Origin: Rhodospirillaceae bacterium
GTDB taxonomy: Bacteria; Pseudomonadota; Alphaproteobacteria; JAEULC01
Reading direction: 5' to 3'
Length of the DNA: 35,473 nt
NCBI GenBank assembly: GCA_023266845.1
Contig: JAHFPH010000026.1
Span: 1-35,473 of the forward strand
The notes under the pieces are model-generated. The model was given only the letters and a program-made list of their open reading frames with translations. It did no database searches and was not told the origin of the DNA. Positions 19,330 to 28,125 of this stretch are shown piece by piece; position 1 is the first letter of the stretch, and the number at the start of each line of letters is the position of its first letter. Made by a program: the position numbers and the translations under genes.

Positions 19330-19812
19330 TCAACCGCCGCCGGTGCCGGCCGGCCGGTCGGGCGGTCTGCGCGGCGGCAGGCGGCGGTCGGTCTTGATTT
19401 CCACGTACTCGCCCTCGACCACCGTATCGCCTTGTTGCGTCCGCCACACCCTGACGTTGGGCGAGGCCTGCAACCGCCGCCACAGGACGGCGCCGATGAA
19501 ATTGCGCAGCGGCCGGATCAGCAGCATCAGCGCCAGGCCGTCGCTTAAAAATCCGGGCACGATAAGCAGCACCCCGGCCAGCGCCACAGCGGCGGCGTCG
19601 AACACCGCGCCCACGGGACTTTCGCCGCGCGCCAGGCTGGCTTCGGCCCGCCGCAGCGCGTCCACGCCCAACAGCCGCACCAGCATGACGCCCGCCAGCA
19701 TCGCCGCCGCGGTCAGCGCCAGCGTCGCCGCCACGCCGATGGCCCGGCCCACCGCCACGAAAACGGCAAGCTCCGCGAACACAACGAAAACGAATAGCAG
19801 CAAAAGAGGCAT
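19330..19812 (-). CDS. FxsA family membrane protein
   Basis: LLLFVFVVFAELAVFVAVGRAIGVAATLALTAAAMLAGVMLVR...LLIVPGFLSDGLALMLLIRPLR. Confidence 0.87.
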   Translation of the reverse strand: MPLLLLFVFVVFAELAVFVAVGRAIGVAATLALTAAAMLAGVMLVRLLGVDALRRAEASLARGESPVGAVFDAAAVALAGVLLIVPGFLSDGLALMLLIRPLRNFIGAVLWRRLQASPNVRVWRTQQGDTVVEGEYVEIKTDRRLPPRRPPDRPAGTGGG

Positions 19813-20044
19813 GCTTGCTCTTTCCCCGGGCTGGCACTATGTAAACAGGGGCCTGGGCGCCGCGCGACTTCAGCGATATGGCGGGCCGGCGTCCAGCCTT
19901 AAAGCAATAGGCGCTCGAGCACCCCGGGGACGATGTAGCCCAACCCTGCCGACGGGTCCAGTTGAGCCCTTAAGATCGGCATAGAATGCCCGCGCATCGG
20001 CGCCGTCCGCGGCGCCGCGCTAGACCCGGTGGAGACAGGCGAGC

Positions 20045-20701
20045 ATGGGCGATTTTCAGTTCATCGACATCGTGTTGTTCGCCATGGTCGCGTTGTTCCT
20101 GGTGCTGCGCCTGCGCGCGGTGCTGGGCAAGCGCACCGGGACCGAGCGCCCGCGCGCCGATCCCTTCACCCAGCCGCAACCGCCCGCGCCGGCCCGCGAT
20201 CCCGGCAACGTCGCCGCGCTGCCCGACCGCGCGGCCGCAAGCGCCGATCCGGTGGCTGCGGGCCTGACCCAGATCCACGCCGTCGAGCCCCGCTTCGACG
20301 AGCAGCAATTCCTGAACGGCGCGCGCGCCGCGTTCGAGGCGATCATCGGCGCCTTCGCCGCCGGCGACCGCGCCGTGTTGCGCCCGCTGTTGAGCGACGA
20401 GGTGTACGCGAACTTCGCCAGCGAAATCGAAAAGCGCGAGCGCGACGGCGAGAATCTGGAAAACGCGATCCTGCGCATCCGTTCGGCCGATATCGCCGAA
20501 GCGCGGATGGACGGGCGCACCGCCAGCATCACCGTGAAATTCGTCAGCGAGCAGACCAACGTGCTGCGCGACAAGAACGGCGGGGCGCTGCCCGGCCAAT
20601 CCACCGCCGTGACGGAAGTGATCGACCTGTGGACCTTCGCGCGCAACACCCGCGCCACCGATCCGAACTGGCAATTGGTGGCAACGGGCACCGCGCATTA
20701 G
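20045..20701 (+). CDS. Tim44/TimA family putative adaptor protein
   Basis: MGDFQFIDIVLFAMVALFLVLRLRAVLGKRTG...FLNGARAAFEAIIGAFAAGDRAVLRPLLSDEVYANFASEI...VTEVIDLWTFARNTRATDPNWQLVAT. Confidence 0.9.
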   Translation: MGDFQFIDIVLFAMVALFLVLRLRAVLGKRTGTERPRADPFTQPQPPAPARDPGNVAALPDRAAASADPVAAGLTQIHAVEPRFDEQQFLNGARAAFEAIIGAFAAGDRAVLRPLLSDEVYANFASEIEKRERDGENLENAILRIRSADIAEARMDGRTASITVKFVSEQTNVLRDKNGGALPGQSTAVTEVIDLWTFARNTRATDPNWQLVATGTAH

Positions 20702-20786
20702 CGGCGCTTTCGGTAAAATCCGCTTCGATAGGCCGGCCGCGCTCGCGGCGGCGCTGCCGCTCGCGGCGCTGGTCCTCGGCGGGGCG

Positions 20787-21944
20787 TTGGGGCTCATCGC
20801 CGGGCGCTATTGGTTTCCGGTTCAAATCGCTTCCGTCGCACCCGGAAAGCCGCCGGAGAAACCGGCCGAACGGTTGACGCTCACGCCCGTCGCCTACAGC
20901 GGGCTTCCGGGGTGGGGTGCCGATGACGTCGGCCAGGCCCTGCCGGCCTTGGCGCGGTCCTGCGCCAGGCTCGACGGGCAAAAACCCGAGCGGCCGATCG
21001 ACCCCGATCTGAAACGCGCCGGCACCGTGGCCGAGTGGCGCGCGATCTGCGCGGCCCTGCCGGCGAAACCCGACGCCGCAGCGGCGCGCGCTTTCGTCGA
21101 GAAATGGTTCGCGCCCTATCGCGCCGCGAACAACGGCGACGCCACGGGATTGTTCACCGGCTATTACGAACCCGAATTGCGCGGCGCCCGCCAGGCGGGC
21201 GGCAAATTCACCGTGCCGCTCTACGCCGCGCCGCCCGACCTGGTGCAGATCGACCTGGGCCAGTTCGCGGTGGATTTGAAAGGCCGCACCATCGCGGGCC
21301 GGGTCGAAAACGGGCGCTTGCGCGCCTATCCCGACCGCGCGGCGATCGATAACGGATTGCTCGGCGGCAAGGGGCTGGAAATCCTGTTCGTCGACGACGC
21401 GGTCGACGCGTTTTTTCTCCATGTGCAGGGCTCGGGCCGCGTGACGCTGCCCGACGGCGGCGCGGTGCGCGTGGGCTTCGCCGGGCATAACGGGCTCGGC
21501 TTCGTCGCCATCGGCCGCCTGCTGATCGACGCCGGCAAGATTCCGCGCGAGCGCATGTCGATGCAGGCGGTGCGCGACTGGCTGCGCGCCAACCCGGCCG
21601 AGGCGCGCGAGCTGATGCAACGCAACCCGCGCTATGTTTTTTTCCGCGAGATCATGGGCGACGGACCTTTGGGCGCGGACGGCGTGGCGCTTACGCCCGG
21701 ACGCAGCCTGGCGGTGGACCGGCGCTTCGTTCCCCTGGGCATCCCGCTGTGGCTCGACACCGCGACGCCCGACGGCAAGCCGCTGCGCCGGCTGATGCTG
21801 GCGCAGGACGCCGGCGGCGCGATCCAGGGCCCGGTGCGCGGCGATATTTTCTTCGGCGCGGGCGAGGCGGCGCTGGAACAGGCCGGCAGAATGCGCAGCC
21901 CGGGAAGCTATTACCTGCTGCTGCCCAGGGCGGCGGCCGAATAA
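20787..21944 (+). CDS. mltA: Murein transglycosylase A (MltA); start uncertain
   Basis: GLFTGYYEPELRGARQAGGKFTVPLYAAPPDLVQIDLG...FFLHVQGSGRVTLPDGGAVRVGFAGHNG...RNPRYVFFREI...GVALTPGRSLAVDRRFVPLGIPLWL. Only a TTG start is available; see finding. Confidence 0.9.
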   Translation: MGLIAGRYWFPVQIASVAPGKPPEKPAERLTLTPVAYSGLPGWGADDVGQALPALARSCARLDGQKPERPIDPDLKRAGTVAEWRAICAALPAKPDAAAARAFVEKWFAPYRAANNGDATGLFTGYYEPELRGARQAGGKFTVPLYAAPPDLVQIDLGQFAVDLKGRTIAGRVENGRLRAYPDRAAIDNGLLGGKGLEILFVDDAVDAFFLHVQGSGRVTLPDGGAVRVGFAGHNGLGFVAIGRLLIDAGKIPRERMSMQAVRDWLRANPAEARELMQRNPRYVFFREIMGDGPLGADGVALTPGRSLAVDRRFVPLGIPLWLDTATPDGKPLRRLMLAQDAGGAIQGPVRGDIFFGAGEAALEQAGRMRSPGSYYLLLPRAAAE

Positions 21945-21993
21945 TTGTTGCCGTCCAGAACGCGAGAAAAGTATTGACCGCCGTCAATCCATG

Positions 21994-22021
21994 TTGTATC
22001 GTTTATTCATACATTGTATCG
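21994..22021. promoter_or_regulatory. Candidate operator with three TTGTAT-type half-sites upstream of the GH73-like gene
   Basis: TTGTATCG (21994-22001) and TTGTATCG (22014-22021), 20 bp start-to-start, with ATACA (22009-22013) forming ATACA-T-TGTAT; 16 bp upstream of ATG 22038. Confidence 0.45.
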
Positions 22022-22037
22022 CACGGATGGATCAACC

Positions 22038-22877
22038 ATGATTCGATTTTCTGCCGACCAGCCCTTCGATTTAAGAGTTTCCGGCCTGCCGTTTCCCGAG
22101 CCCGTTTCCGATCACGAACGTATCGCCAACGTGCTCTGGCTGCTGCAAGACAATCCCAAAGGCCGGGCACCGCTGCCCGCGCCGGACGGCGACGCGCCGC
22201 GCTTCGCCGCCGTGGTCCCGTCGCCGGACGAGCATGCGACCGTGGAAGACGTTCTGGCGCGCATGGCGGCGAGCGATGCGCAAGCCGACGCCGGCCAACA
22301 ATCCGGCGAACCGTCGCCGCAAATCGGCCAATCTTTGCTGGCACAAAGTTCGGGTGGTTCAAGTGGGAAAAGAAGGTCAACGATCGCGAATCCCATGCAA
22401 GACCCGAAGTTCAACGATTTCTTCAATCGACACTATGAACCAGTGGCGAAGATCGGAAGACAGTTTGGCGTGGATCCATCGCTCATTCTCGGTTTGTCGG
22501 CACATGAGTCTCTCTGGGGCACAAGCAGATTAGCGACGCAACTCAACAATCCGTTTGGGCAGACACCCGACGGAGTGAACCCAACGACATTTTCATCGGT
22601 CGATGCAGCTTGGGAGCAATGGGGCAAGGACCATGGACTGCGGGTTCAAGACGTAGGGAGTGATGCCGAAAAATTCGTGGATCGTCTGCTAATTGACAAT
22701 CGGAATGTCTACGGCCCTAGGCTCGGTGGAGATCGGCTGGGTGCATACAACAGTCGTCGACCACCTCTGGGCGATCCCGCTTGGCGCGGAAAAGTATTGG
22801 AAGTAATCAACGGTGTGCGGTTGAGACTACCACTGTGGCAAACAGCCAATGGAATGCTTCCTCAACGAGAGGAATGA
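22038..22877 (+). CDS. Glucosaminidase (GH73/FlgJ-like) domain protein with long variable N-terminus
   Basis: C-terminal VAKIGRQFGVDPSLILGLSAHESLWGTSRLATQLNNPFGQTPDGVNPTTFSSVDAAWEQWGKDHG resembles the GH73 catalytic region (Glu in AHESLWG, NNPFG); N-terminal ~110 aa lacks a signal peptide and ends in a Q/S/G-rich linker. Confidence 0.72.
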   Translation: MIRFSADQPFDLRVSGLPFPEPVSDHERIANVLWLLQDNPKGRAPLPAPDGDAPRFAAVVPSPDEHATVEDVLARMAASDAQADAGQQSGEPSPQIGQSLLAQSSGGSSGKRRSTIANPMQDPKFNDFFNRHYEPVAKIGRQFGVDPSLILGLSAHESLWGTSRLATQLNNPFGQTPDGVNPTTFSSVDAAWEQWGKDHGLRVQDVGSDAEKFVDRLLIDNRNVYGPRLGGDRLGAYNSRRPPLGDPAWRGKVLEVINGVRLRLPLWQTANGMLPQREE

Positions 22878-22993
22878 AATCCGATGCTTAAGTAGCTTCG
22901 CCGTGATCTCATTTTCATACCCGATGCCCGGTAGGCGCATGATTGGCGACTCGACTTCGTCGAGAAGCTTACTTCTCGCGCGAGGTCAATGAC

Positions 22994-24190
22994 ATGAAGT
23001 TGCTAGCGTATGTAGTCATCCTATTACTCTTCAACGCACAGATCGCCGCTGCGCAGGTAGCTATCTGTATGAAAGAGGACATTTCCCGCGCCGCCGCTCA
23101 GTTCGATGCTGCCCGCGCAGCGTTACTCGACTTGCCCGTGCCGCATAAGCTCGATCTCGACATCTCTCCTGAAGCCCAGCAGGGAATTGCTCTACTAAAA
23201 AGGCGTTTGGGCGACCTTGTCATTGCGTATATGCGCTGCGCCGCCTCTGATTCACAAGCGCAGAAGATCGAGCAAGACTTGAACGCTCTGCCGAGCGCCA
23301 CGATCTTACATGGCCGGCCTACAAGGAAGAGCAATTTTTCAGAACCCTCCCTTTATGGGCACGGACATCTGCTTGAGTTCCATGTGGAACGTACTGGCGA
23401 TCAACAAAAGCTCATTGCCGTAACGGCCAGCTTCACCATTCGGTGCGGCAGCGACAGCGTGTTTTTGATTTTCACTCTTGAAAACAACGTTTGGAGGGAA
23501 ATTCTGCGCTGGCAAAGCAAGCCATACAAGGAAGTGTCGGGGGCATTTTGGAGCTTCGGTCACGCGATCTCGCCTCCCGATAAATTCGGTAACTGGTATG
23601 TCGTAACAAAGCATATCTCGCCCTGGTGCACGTCGAATTGGCGCGGAATTCTGTATTCGGTGCTGCGCCCCGTACCCGGCAGCGTCGAGCCAAGGGAAAT
23701 ATTTTCAGATAACGCCATAATTTACCTCGACGGCGACGACTATGGCGCTTTGCAGGCCCAGCAGAGCGCGTTCACGCTGACGTTTCACGGCGGCAGTATT
23801 GACGTCGATGTCCACAATCGTCCGTGGGTCAAGCGGTTCAGCGTGTCCGGCGACAACGTCAAGCGAATCCAGCCGGTCGCCGAATTTCCCCGCGACTTCG
23901 TCGACGAATGGATCGTGTCGCCATGGGCGGAGGCCGCCGAATGGTCGGCGCCAGACCGGATCGCCGCACTAAAGGATATGCACGATCGCCTCCCCAAGAA
24001 AGGTTACCCTTTCGATTATGTTTCCATTCGCCGTTGCGACGGCGCGCTTGAACGGCACGAACTTGCCCTGCGCGACAAGAAGGACGATCTCTATTACTTC
24101 GATGTCCTGGGCAGCGCGTCGTTCACGATGAAGGCCGTATCCCGTACCGCCGCCCTGGACTGCAAAGGAACGCCCGCGCCGGCGAAATAG
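22994..24190 (+). CDS. Secreted/periplasmic protein of unknown function
   Basis: MKLLAYVVILLLFNAQIAAAQVAICMKED looks like a Sec signal peptide; 398-aa ORF; no family recognised. Confidence 0.65.
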   Translation: MKLLAYVVILLLFNAQIAAAQVAICMKEDISRAAAQFDAARAALLDLPVPHKLDLDISPEAQQGIALLKRRLGDLVIAYMRCAASDSQAQKIEQDLNALPSATILHGRPTRKSNFSEPSLYGHGHLLEFHVERTGDQQKLIAVTASFTIRCGSDSVFLIFTLENNVWREILRWQSKPYKEVSGAFWSFGHAISPPDKFGNWYVVTKHISPWCTSNWRGILYSVLRPVPGSVEPREIFSDNAIIYLDGDDYGALQAQQSAFTLTFHGGSIDVDVHNRPWVKRFSVSGDNVKRIQPVAEFPRDFVDEWIVSPWAEAAEWSAPDRIAALKDMHDRLPKKGYPFDYVSIRRCDGALERHELALRDKKDDLYYFDVLGSASFTMKAVSRTAALDCKGTPAPAK

Positions 24191-24267
24191 CCCCCTTCGG
24201 GGCGGCTTCGCGGCGCTTGCCATCCCTGGCCCTTGCCGCCATGTTCCGGGCCGGGAGACGGCTTTAA

Positions 24268-25062
24268 ATGCAGGAAAAATCACCGCCCAAGACGCCGCTG
24301 AGAAGCCCCAAGGTCGGCTTGTTCGTCACCTGCCTGGTCGATCTATTCCGGCCCTCGATCGGCTTCGCGGCGGTGAAGCTGCTGCAAGACGCGGGCTGCA
24401 CGGTCGAGGCGCCGGCCTCGCAAATCTGCTGCGGCCAGCCCGCCTATAACTCGGGCGACCGCAGGGACGCCAAGGCCGTCGCGCGTGGCATCGTCGACGC
24501 GTTCGAGGGCTTCGACTACGTCGTGGCGCCGTCGGGCTCCTGCGCCGGGATGATCCGCGAGCATTACCCGCAGCTTTTTGCCGGCGACGCGGCGTATGAG
24601 GCGCGCGCCAGAAACCTCGCCGAACGGACCCACGAACTGGTCTCGTTCCTGGTCGACGTGTTGCATGTCAAGAACGTGCAGGCGCGTTACGACGGCACGG
24701 TGACCTATCACGATTCCTGCTCGGGCTTGCGCGAACTGGGCGTGAAGCACCAGCCGCGCGCGTTGCTGAACGGCGTCGCGGGCCTGACGCTGAAGGAGCT
24801 GCCGGGCGCGGAGATTTGCTGCGGCTTCGGCGGCACGTTCTGCGTTAAATATCCGGAAATATCCAACCGCATGGTGTCGGACAAAATCGCCGACGCGGCC
24901 AAAACCGGCGCCGGTACGCTGCTGGCGGGCGATCTGGGTTGCCTGCTGAATATGGCGGGCAAGGCCACGCGCGCGGGCGTCGACCTCGAATGCCGCCACG
25001 TGGCCGAGGTGCTGGCCGGCATGACCCAGGACCTGCCGCCGATCGGGCAAGCGAAGAAGTAG
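24268..25062 (+). CDS. lutA: (Fe-S)-binding lactate utilization protein LutA
   Basis: KVGLFVTCLVDLFRPSIGFAAVKLLQDAGCTVEAPASQICCGQPAYNSGD...YHDSCSGLRELGV...GAEICCGFGGTFCVKYPEIS. Confidence 0.92.
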   Translation: MQEKSPPKTPLRSPKVGLFVTCLVDLFRPSIGFAAVKLLQDAGCTVEAPASQICCGQPAYNSGDRRDAKAVARGIVDAFEGFDYVVAPSGSCAGMIREHYPQLFAGDAAYEARARNLAERTHELVSFLVDVLHVKNVQARYDGTVTYHDSCSGLRELGVKHQPRALLNGVAGLTLKELPGAEICCGFGGTFCVKYPEISNRMVSDKIADAAKTGAGTLLAGDLGCLLNMAGKATRAGVDLECRHVAEVLAGMTQDLPPIGQAKK

Positions 25063-25066
25063 CGCC

Positions 25067-26488
25067 GTGAGCTTCGCCGAAGCGCCCACCAGCCGCAACT
25101 TCAAGCAAAACGCCAGCGCCGCGCTGCGCAACGAAACCCTACAGCGCGCGATGGGCTATCTGGGCTTCACGCAAAAGCGCGCGGAGGCCGTGGCCCGCCT
25201 GCCCGAGTTCGAGGCGTTGCGCGACCAGGCGCGCGACATCAAGGACCATACCCTCAAGCATCTCGATTTCTATCTCGAAGCCTACGAGGCGAAGGTGATG
25301 GAATCGGGCGGCCACATGCATTGGTGCCGCACGCCGGAAGAAGCGCGGCGCACGATCCTGGACCTATGCCGCTCGGTCGGCGCGCGTAGCGTGACGCGCG
25401 GCAAGACGATGATCGGCGAGGAAATCGCGCTGAACCCGTTTCTCGAACGGAACGGCATCGAGCCCGTGGAAACCGATCTGGGCGAATACATCATCCAGCT
25501 GCGCGGCGAGCCGCCCAGCCACATCATCGCGCCCGCCATCCACGTCACCAAGGAACAGGTGGCCGACACGTTCCTGGAAAAGCACGCCGCCTATGGCAAG
25601 ACGCGCCTTCTGACCGAGCCGCGCGAGATGCTGGAGGAAGCGCGCGGCATATTGCGCGGCAAGTTCTTGAAGGCGGATGCCGGCATCACCGGCGCCAATT
25701 TCCTAGTCGCCGAAACCGGCTCGTCGATCATCGTCACCAACGAAGGCAACGGCGACCTTACGCAGCTCCTGCCGAAAATGCATATCGTGCTGGCGACGCC
25801 GGAAAAGCTGGTGCCGACGCTGGAGGACGCCTCGACCATCCTGCGCCTTCTGGCGCGCTCGGCCACCGGGCAAGAGTTTTCCGTCTACACCACCGTCTCC
25901 ACCGGCCCGCGCCGCAGGGCGGACCCGGACGGGCCGGCGCAGTACCACGTCGTGATCCTGGACAACGGCCGCATTTCGATGCTGGGCACCGAGTTCCAGG
26001 ACATGCTGCGCTGCATCCGCTGCTCGGCATGCCTGAACCACTGCCCGGTCTACAACGCCGTGGGCGGGCATGCCTATGGCTGGGTTTATCCCGGGCCGAT
26101 GGGATCGGTGCTGACGCCCGGGCTGATCGGCGTCGACCAGGCCGGCGCGTTGCCTAACGCGTCCACCTTCTGCGGCAAATGCGAAAGCGTCTGCCCGATG
26201 AAAATCCCGCTGCCCAAGATGATGCGGCATTGGCGCGAGCGCGAATACGAGGCGAAGCTATCGCCCGCCATCGCGCGCTGGGGGCTCGCCGCCTGGGCTT
26301 TCGCCGCCCGCCGTCCGCGGCTCTATCGCGCGCTGACCCGGCCCGCGATGGCGGTGCTCGGGCGGCTGGGCAAGCGCCGCGGCAATTTCGCCAACCTGCC
26401 GTTGGCCGGCGGCTGGACCGAGTTCCGCGACATGCCTGCGCCCGAAGGCAAGACCTTCCACCAGCTTTGGGCGGAGCGCAGCCGATGA
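25067..26488 (+). CDS. lutB: LutB/LldF L-lactate oxidation iron-sulfur protein (GTG start)
   Basis: HMHWCRTPEEARRTILDLC...GKTMIGEEIALNPFLERNGIEPVETDLGEYIIQL...DMLRCIRCSACLNHCPVYNAVGGHAYGWVYPGPMGSVLTPGL...CGKCESVCPMKIPLPKM. Confidence 0.95.
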   Translation: MSFAEAPTSRNFKQNASAALRNETLQRAMGYLGFTQKRAEAVARLPEFEALRDQARDIKDHTLKHLDFYLEAYEAKVMESGGHMHWCRTPEEARRTILDLCRSVGARSVTRGKTMIGEEIALNPFLERNGIEPVETDLGEYIIQLRGEPPSHIIAPAIHVTKEQVADTFLEKHAAYGKTRLLTEPREMLEEARGILRGKFLKADAGITGANFLVAETGSSIIVTNEGNGDLTQLLPKMHIVLATPEKLVPTLEDASTILRLLARSATGQEFSVYTTVSTGPRRRADPDGPAQYHVVILDNGRISMLGTEFQDMLRCIRCSACLNHCPVYNAVGGHAYGWVYPGPMGSVLTPGLIGVDQAGALPNASTFCGKCESVCPMKIPLPKMMRHWREREYEAKLSPAIARWGLAAWAFAARRPRLYRALTRPAMAVLGRLGKRRGNFANLPLAGGWTEFRDMPAPEGKTFHQLWAERSR

Positions 26489-27180
26489 ACGCGCGCGACG
26501 ATATGCTTGCCGGAATCCGTAAGGCGCTCGGTCGCGACGGTTCGGCGGACGCCGCCACGCGCGCCACGCTCCAGGCGCGTCTCAAGGGGCACAAGCAAAA
26601 CCTGGTGCCCAAGCGCGGACGGGTGCAGGGCAGGGAGAAGATCGAGGCGTTCGTCAAAATGGCCGAGTTCTCGCTCGCCACGCTGGCGCGCGTGCGCTCG
26701 GCCGGCGATGTCCCGGGCGCGGTCGCCGATTACCTGAAAAGCCAGAACCTGCCGCCCAAGCTGCGCATGGCGCCGGACCAAAAGCTGGACGCGTATCCCT
26801 GGGCATCCAAGCCGTTGCTGCAGATCGCGCGTGGCAAAGCGGAACCGGAAGATGAAGTCGGCTTGACCGGCGCTTTCGCCGGCATCGCCGAAACCGGCAC
26901 GCTGATGCTGCTGTCCGGGCCGGCGTCGCCCTCGACCCTCAATTTCCTGCCCGAGACGCATGTCGTTGTCGTGCGGGCGGAAGAAATCCTCGGCAGCTAC
27001 GAGGACGGCTGGGCGAAGCTAAGGCAGATCGCCGACAAGCTGCCGCGGACGGTGAACTTCATCACCGGCCCGTCGCGCAGCGGCGATATCGAACAGACCT
27101 TGCAGTTGGGCGCGCACGGGCCGCGCCGCTTGCATATCGTGCTGGTGGACGATGGCGCGGATGCCGGAACGGAACGATAA
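26485..27180 (+). CDS. lutC: LutC/YkgG family lactate utilization protein
   Basis: MNARDDMLAGIRKALGRDG...VGLTGAFAGIAETGTLMLLSGPASPSTLNFLPETHVVVV...INFITGPSRSGDIEQTLQLGAHGPRRLHIVLVD-type C-terminus; ATGA-type coupling to lutB. Confidence 0.92.
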   Translation: MNARDDMLAGIRKALGRDGSADAATRATLQARLKGHKQNLVPKRGRVQGREKIEAFVKMAEFSLATLARVRSAGDVPGAVADYLKSQNLPPKLRMAPDQKLDAYPWASKPLLQIARGKAEPEDEVGLTGAFAGIAETGTLMLLSGPASPSTLNFLPETHVVVVRAEEILGSYEDGWAKLRQIADKLPRTVNFITGPSRSGDIEQTLQLGAHGPRRLHIVLVDDGADAGTER

Positions 27181-27745
27181 GCCGAAAAAACCGGGCAGCC
27201 CCCCTGGGGCCGACGCGCTGCTGTGGAAGCGCGTGACGGAATCGATCACGCCGCTCGCCAAACGCCGAGCGGCGCCGATAGTGCCTGGGGCAGCGCCGCC
27301 GCGGCCGGCAATCCCTCGCGCTTCCTCGTTGCCGCGCCCGGTGGGGCCACCGCCTGGAACCAACAAGCCCGCGCCCGAGCTGCGCGCGGATCGCGCGCCC
27401 GGGCTGGATAAATCAACGCATGACAAGCTCCGGCGCGGGCAATTGCCGGTCGATGGCAAGCTGGACTTGCACGGCATGGATCGCGTTCGGGCCCACCGGG
27501 CCCTGGGGCGCTTTCTGGAAAGCTCCGCGATGCAGGGGCGGCGCTGCGTGCTTGTCGTGACCGGCAAGGGCGGCGCGAAACCGGGAGAACCCGGGGTGCT
27601 GAAATCCGAAGTGCCGCGTTGGCTCAACGAAACCACGCTCAGGCCGCTGATCCTGGCGTTCACGCCGGCGCAGCCCAGGCATGGCGGGGCGGGGGCGCTT
27701 TACGTCTATCTGAAGCGCCGGCGCGAAGGCGCGGCGCAGCCGTGA
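27152..27745 (+). CDS. Smr domain-containing protein
   Basis: KLDLHGMDRVRAHRALGRFLESSAMQGRRCVLVVTGKGGAKPGEPGVLKSEVPRWLNE...GGAGALYVYLKRRR. Confidence 0.88.
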   Translation: MARMPERNDKPKKPGSPPGADALLWKRVTESITPLAKRRAAPIVPGAAPPRPAIPRASSLPRPVGPPPGTNKPAPELRADRAPGLDKSTHDKLRRGQLPVDGKLDLHGMDRVRAHRALGRFLESSAMQGRRCVLVVTGKGGAKPGEPGVLKSEVPRWLNETTLRPLILAFTPAQPRHGGAGALYVYLKRRREGAAQP

Positions 27746-28101
27746 CGCCGTTCGGCGAAAAGCTGCGCGCCATGCGCGCCGAACGCGGCGTGCAGTTGAA
27801 GGCGATGGCCAAGGCGCTCGACGTTACGCCCGCCTATCTCTCGGCGCTCGAGCACGGCCAGCGCGGCCGGCCCAACCGCTATTTCGTGCGCAAGGTCTGC
27901 GCCTATTTCAACATCATCTGGGACGACGCCGAGGAGCTGCAGCGCCTGGCCGACCTGTCGCATCCCCGCGTGGTGGTCGACACATCGGGGCTCGACGCCA
28001 AGCGCACCGAGCTCGCCAACCTTCTCGCGCGCGATATCTCGAAGCTGCCGGATGAGACAGTGAACAGGTGGCTTAAGGAAGCACGCAAGACAGGCGGGTA
28101 G
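27742..28101 (+). CDS. XRE-family helix-turn-helix regulator (GTG start)
   Basis: FGEKLRAMRAERGVQLKAMAKALDVTPAYLSALEHGQRGRPNRYFVRKVCAYFNIIWDDAEEL; coupled to the smr stop. Confidence 0.87.
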   Translation: MTPFGEKLRAMRAERGVQLKAMAKALDVTPAYLSALEHGQRGRPNRYFVRKVCAYFNIIWDDAEELQRLADLSHPRVVVDTSGLDAKRTELANLLARDISKLPDETVNRWLKEARKTGG

Positions 28102-28125
28102 TCCATCACTAGGCGGCCGCATTGT

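Noticed and set aside
24190-24203. GCCCC-CTTC-GGGGC small hairpin after the secreted protein gene
   Set aside because: Only a 5-bp stem without a T-tract; weak terminator evidence in GC-rich sequence.
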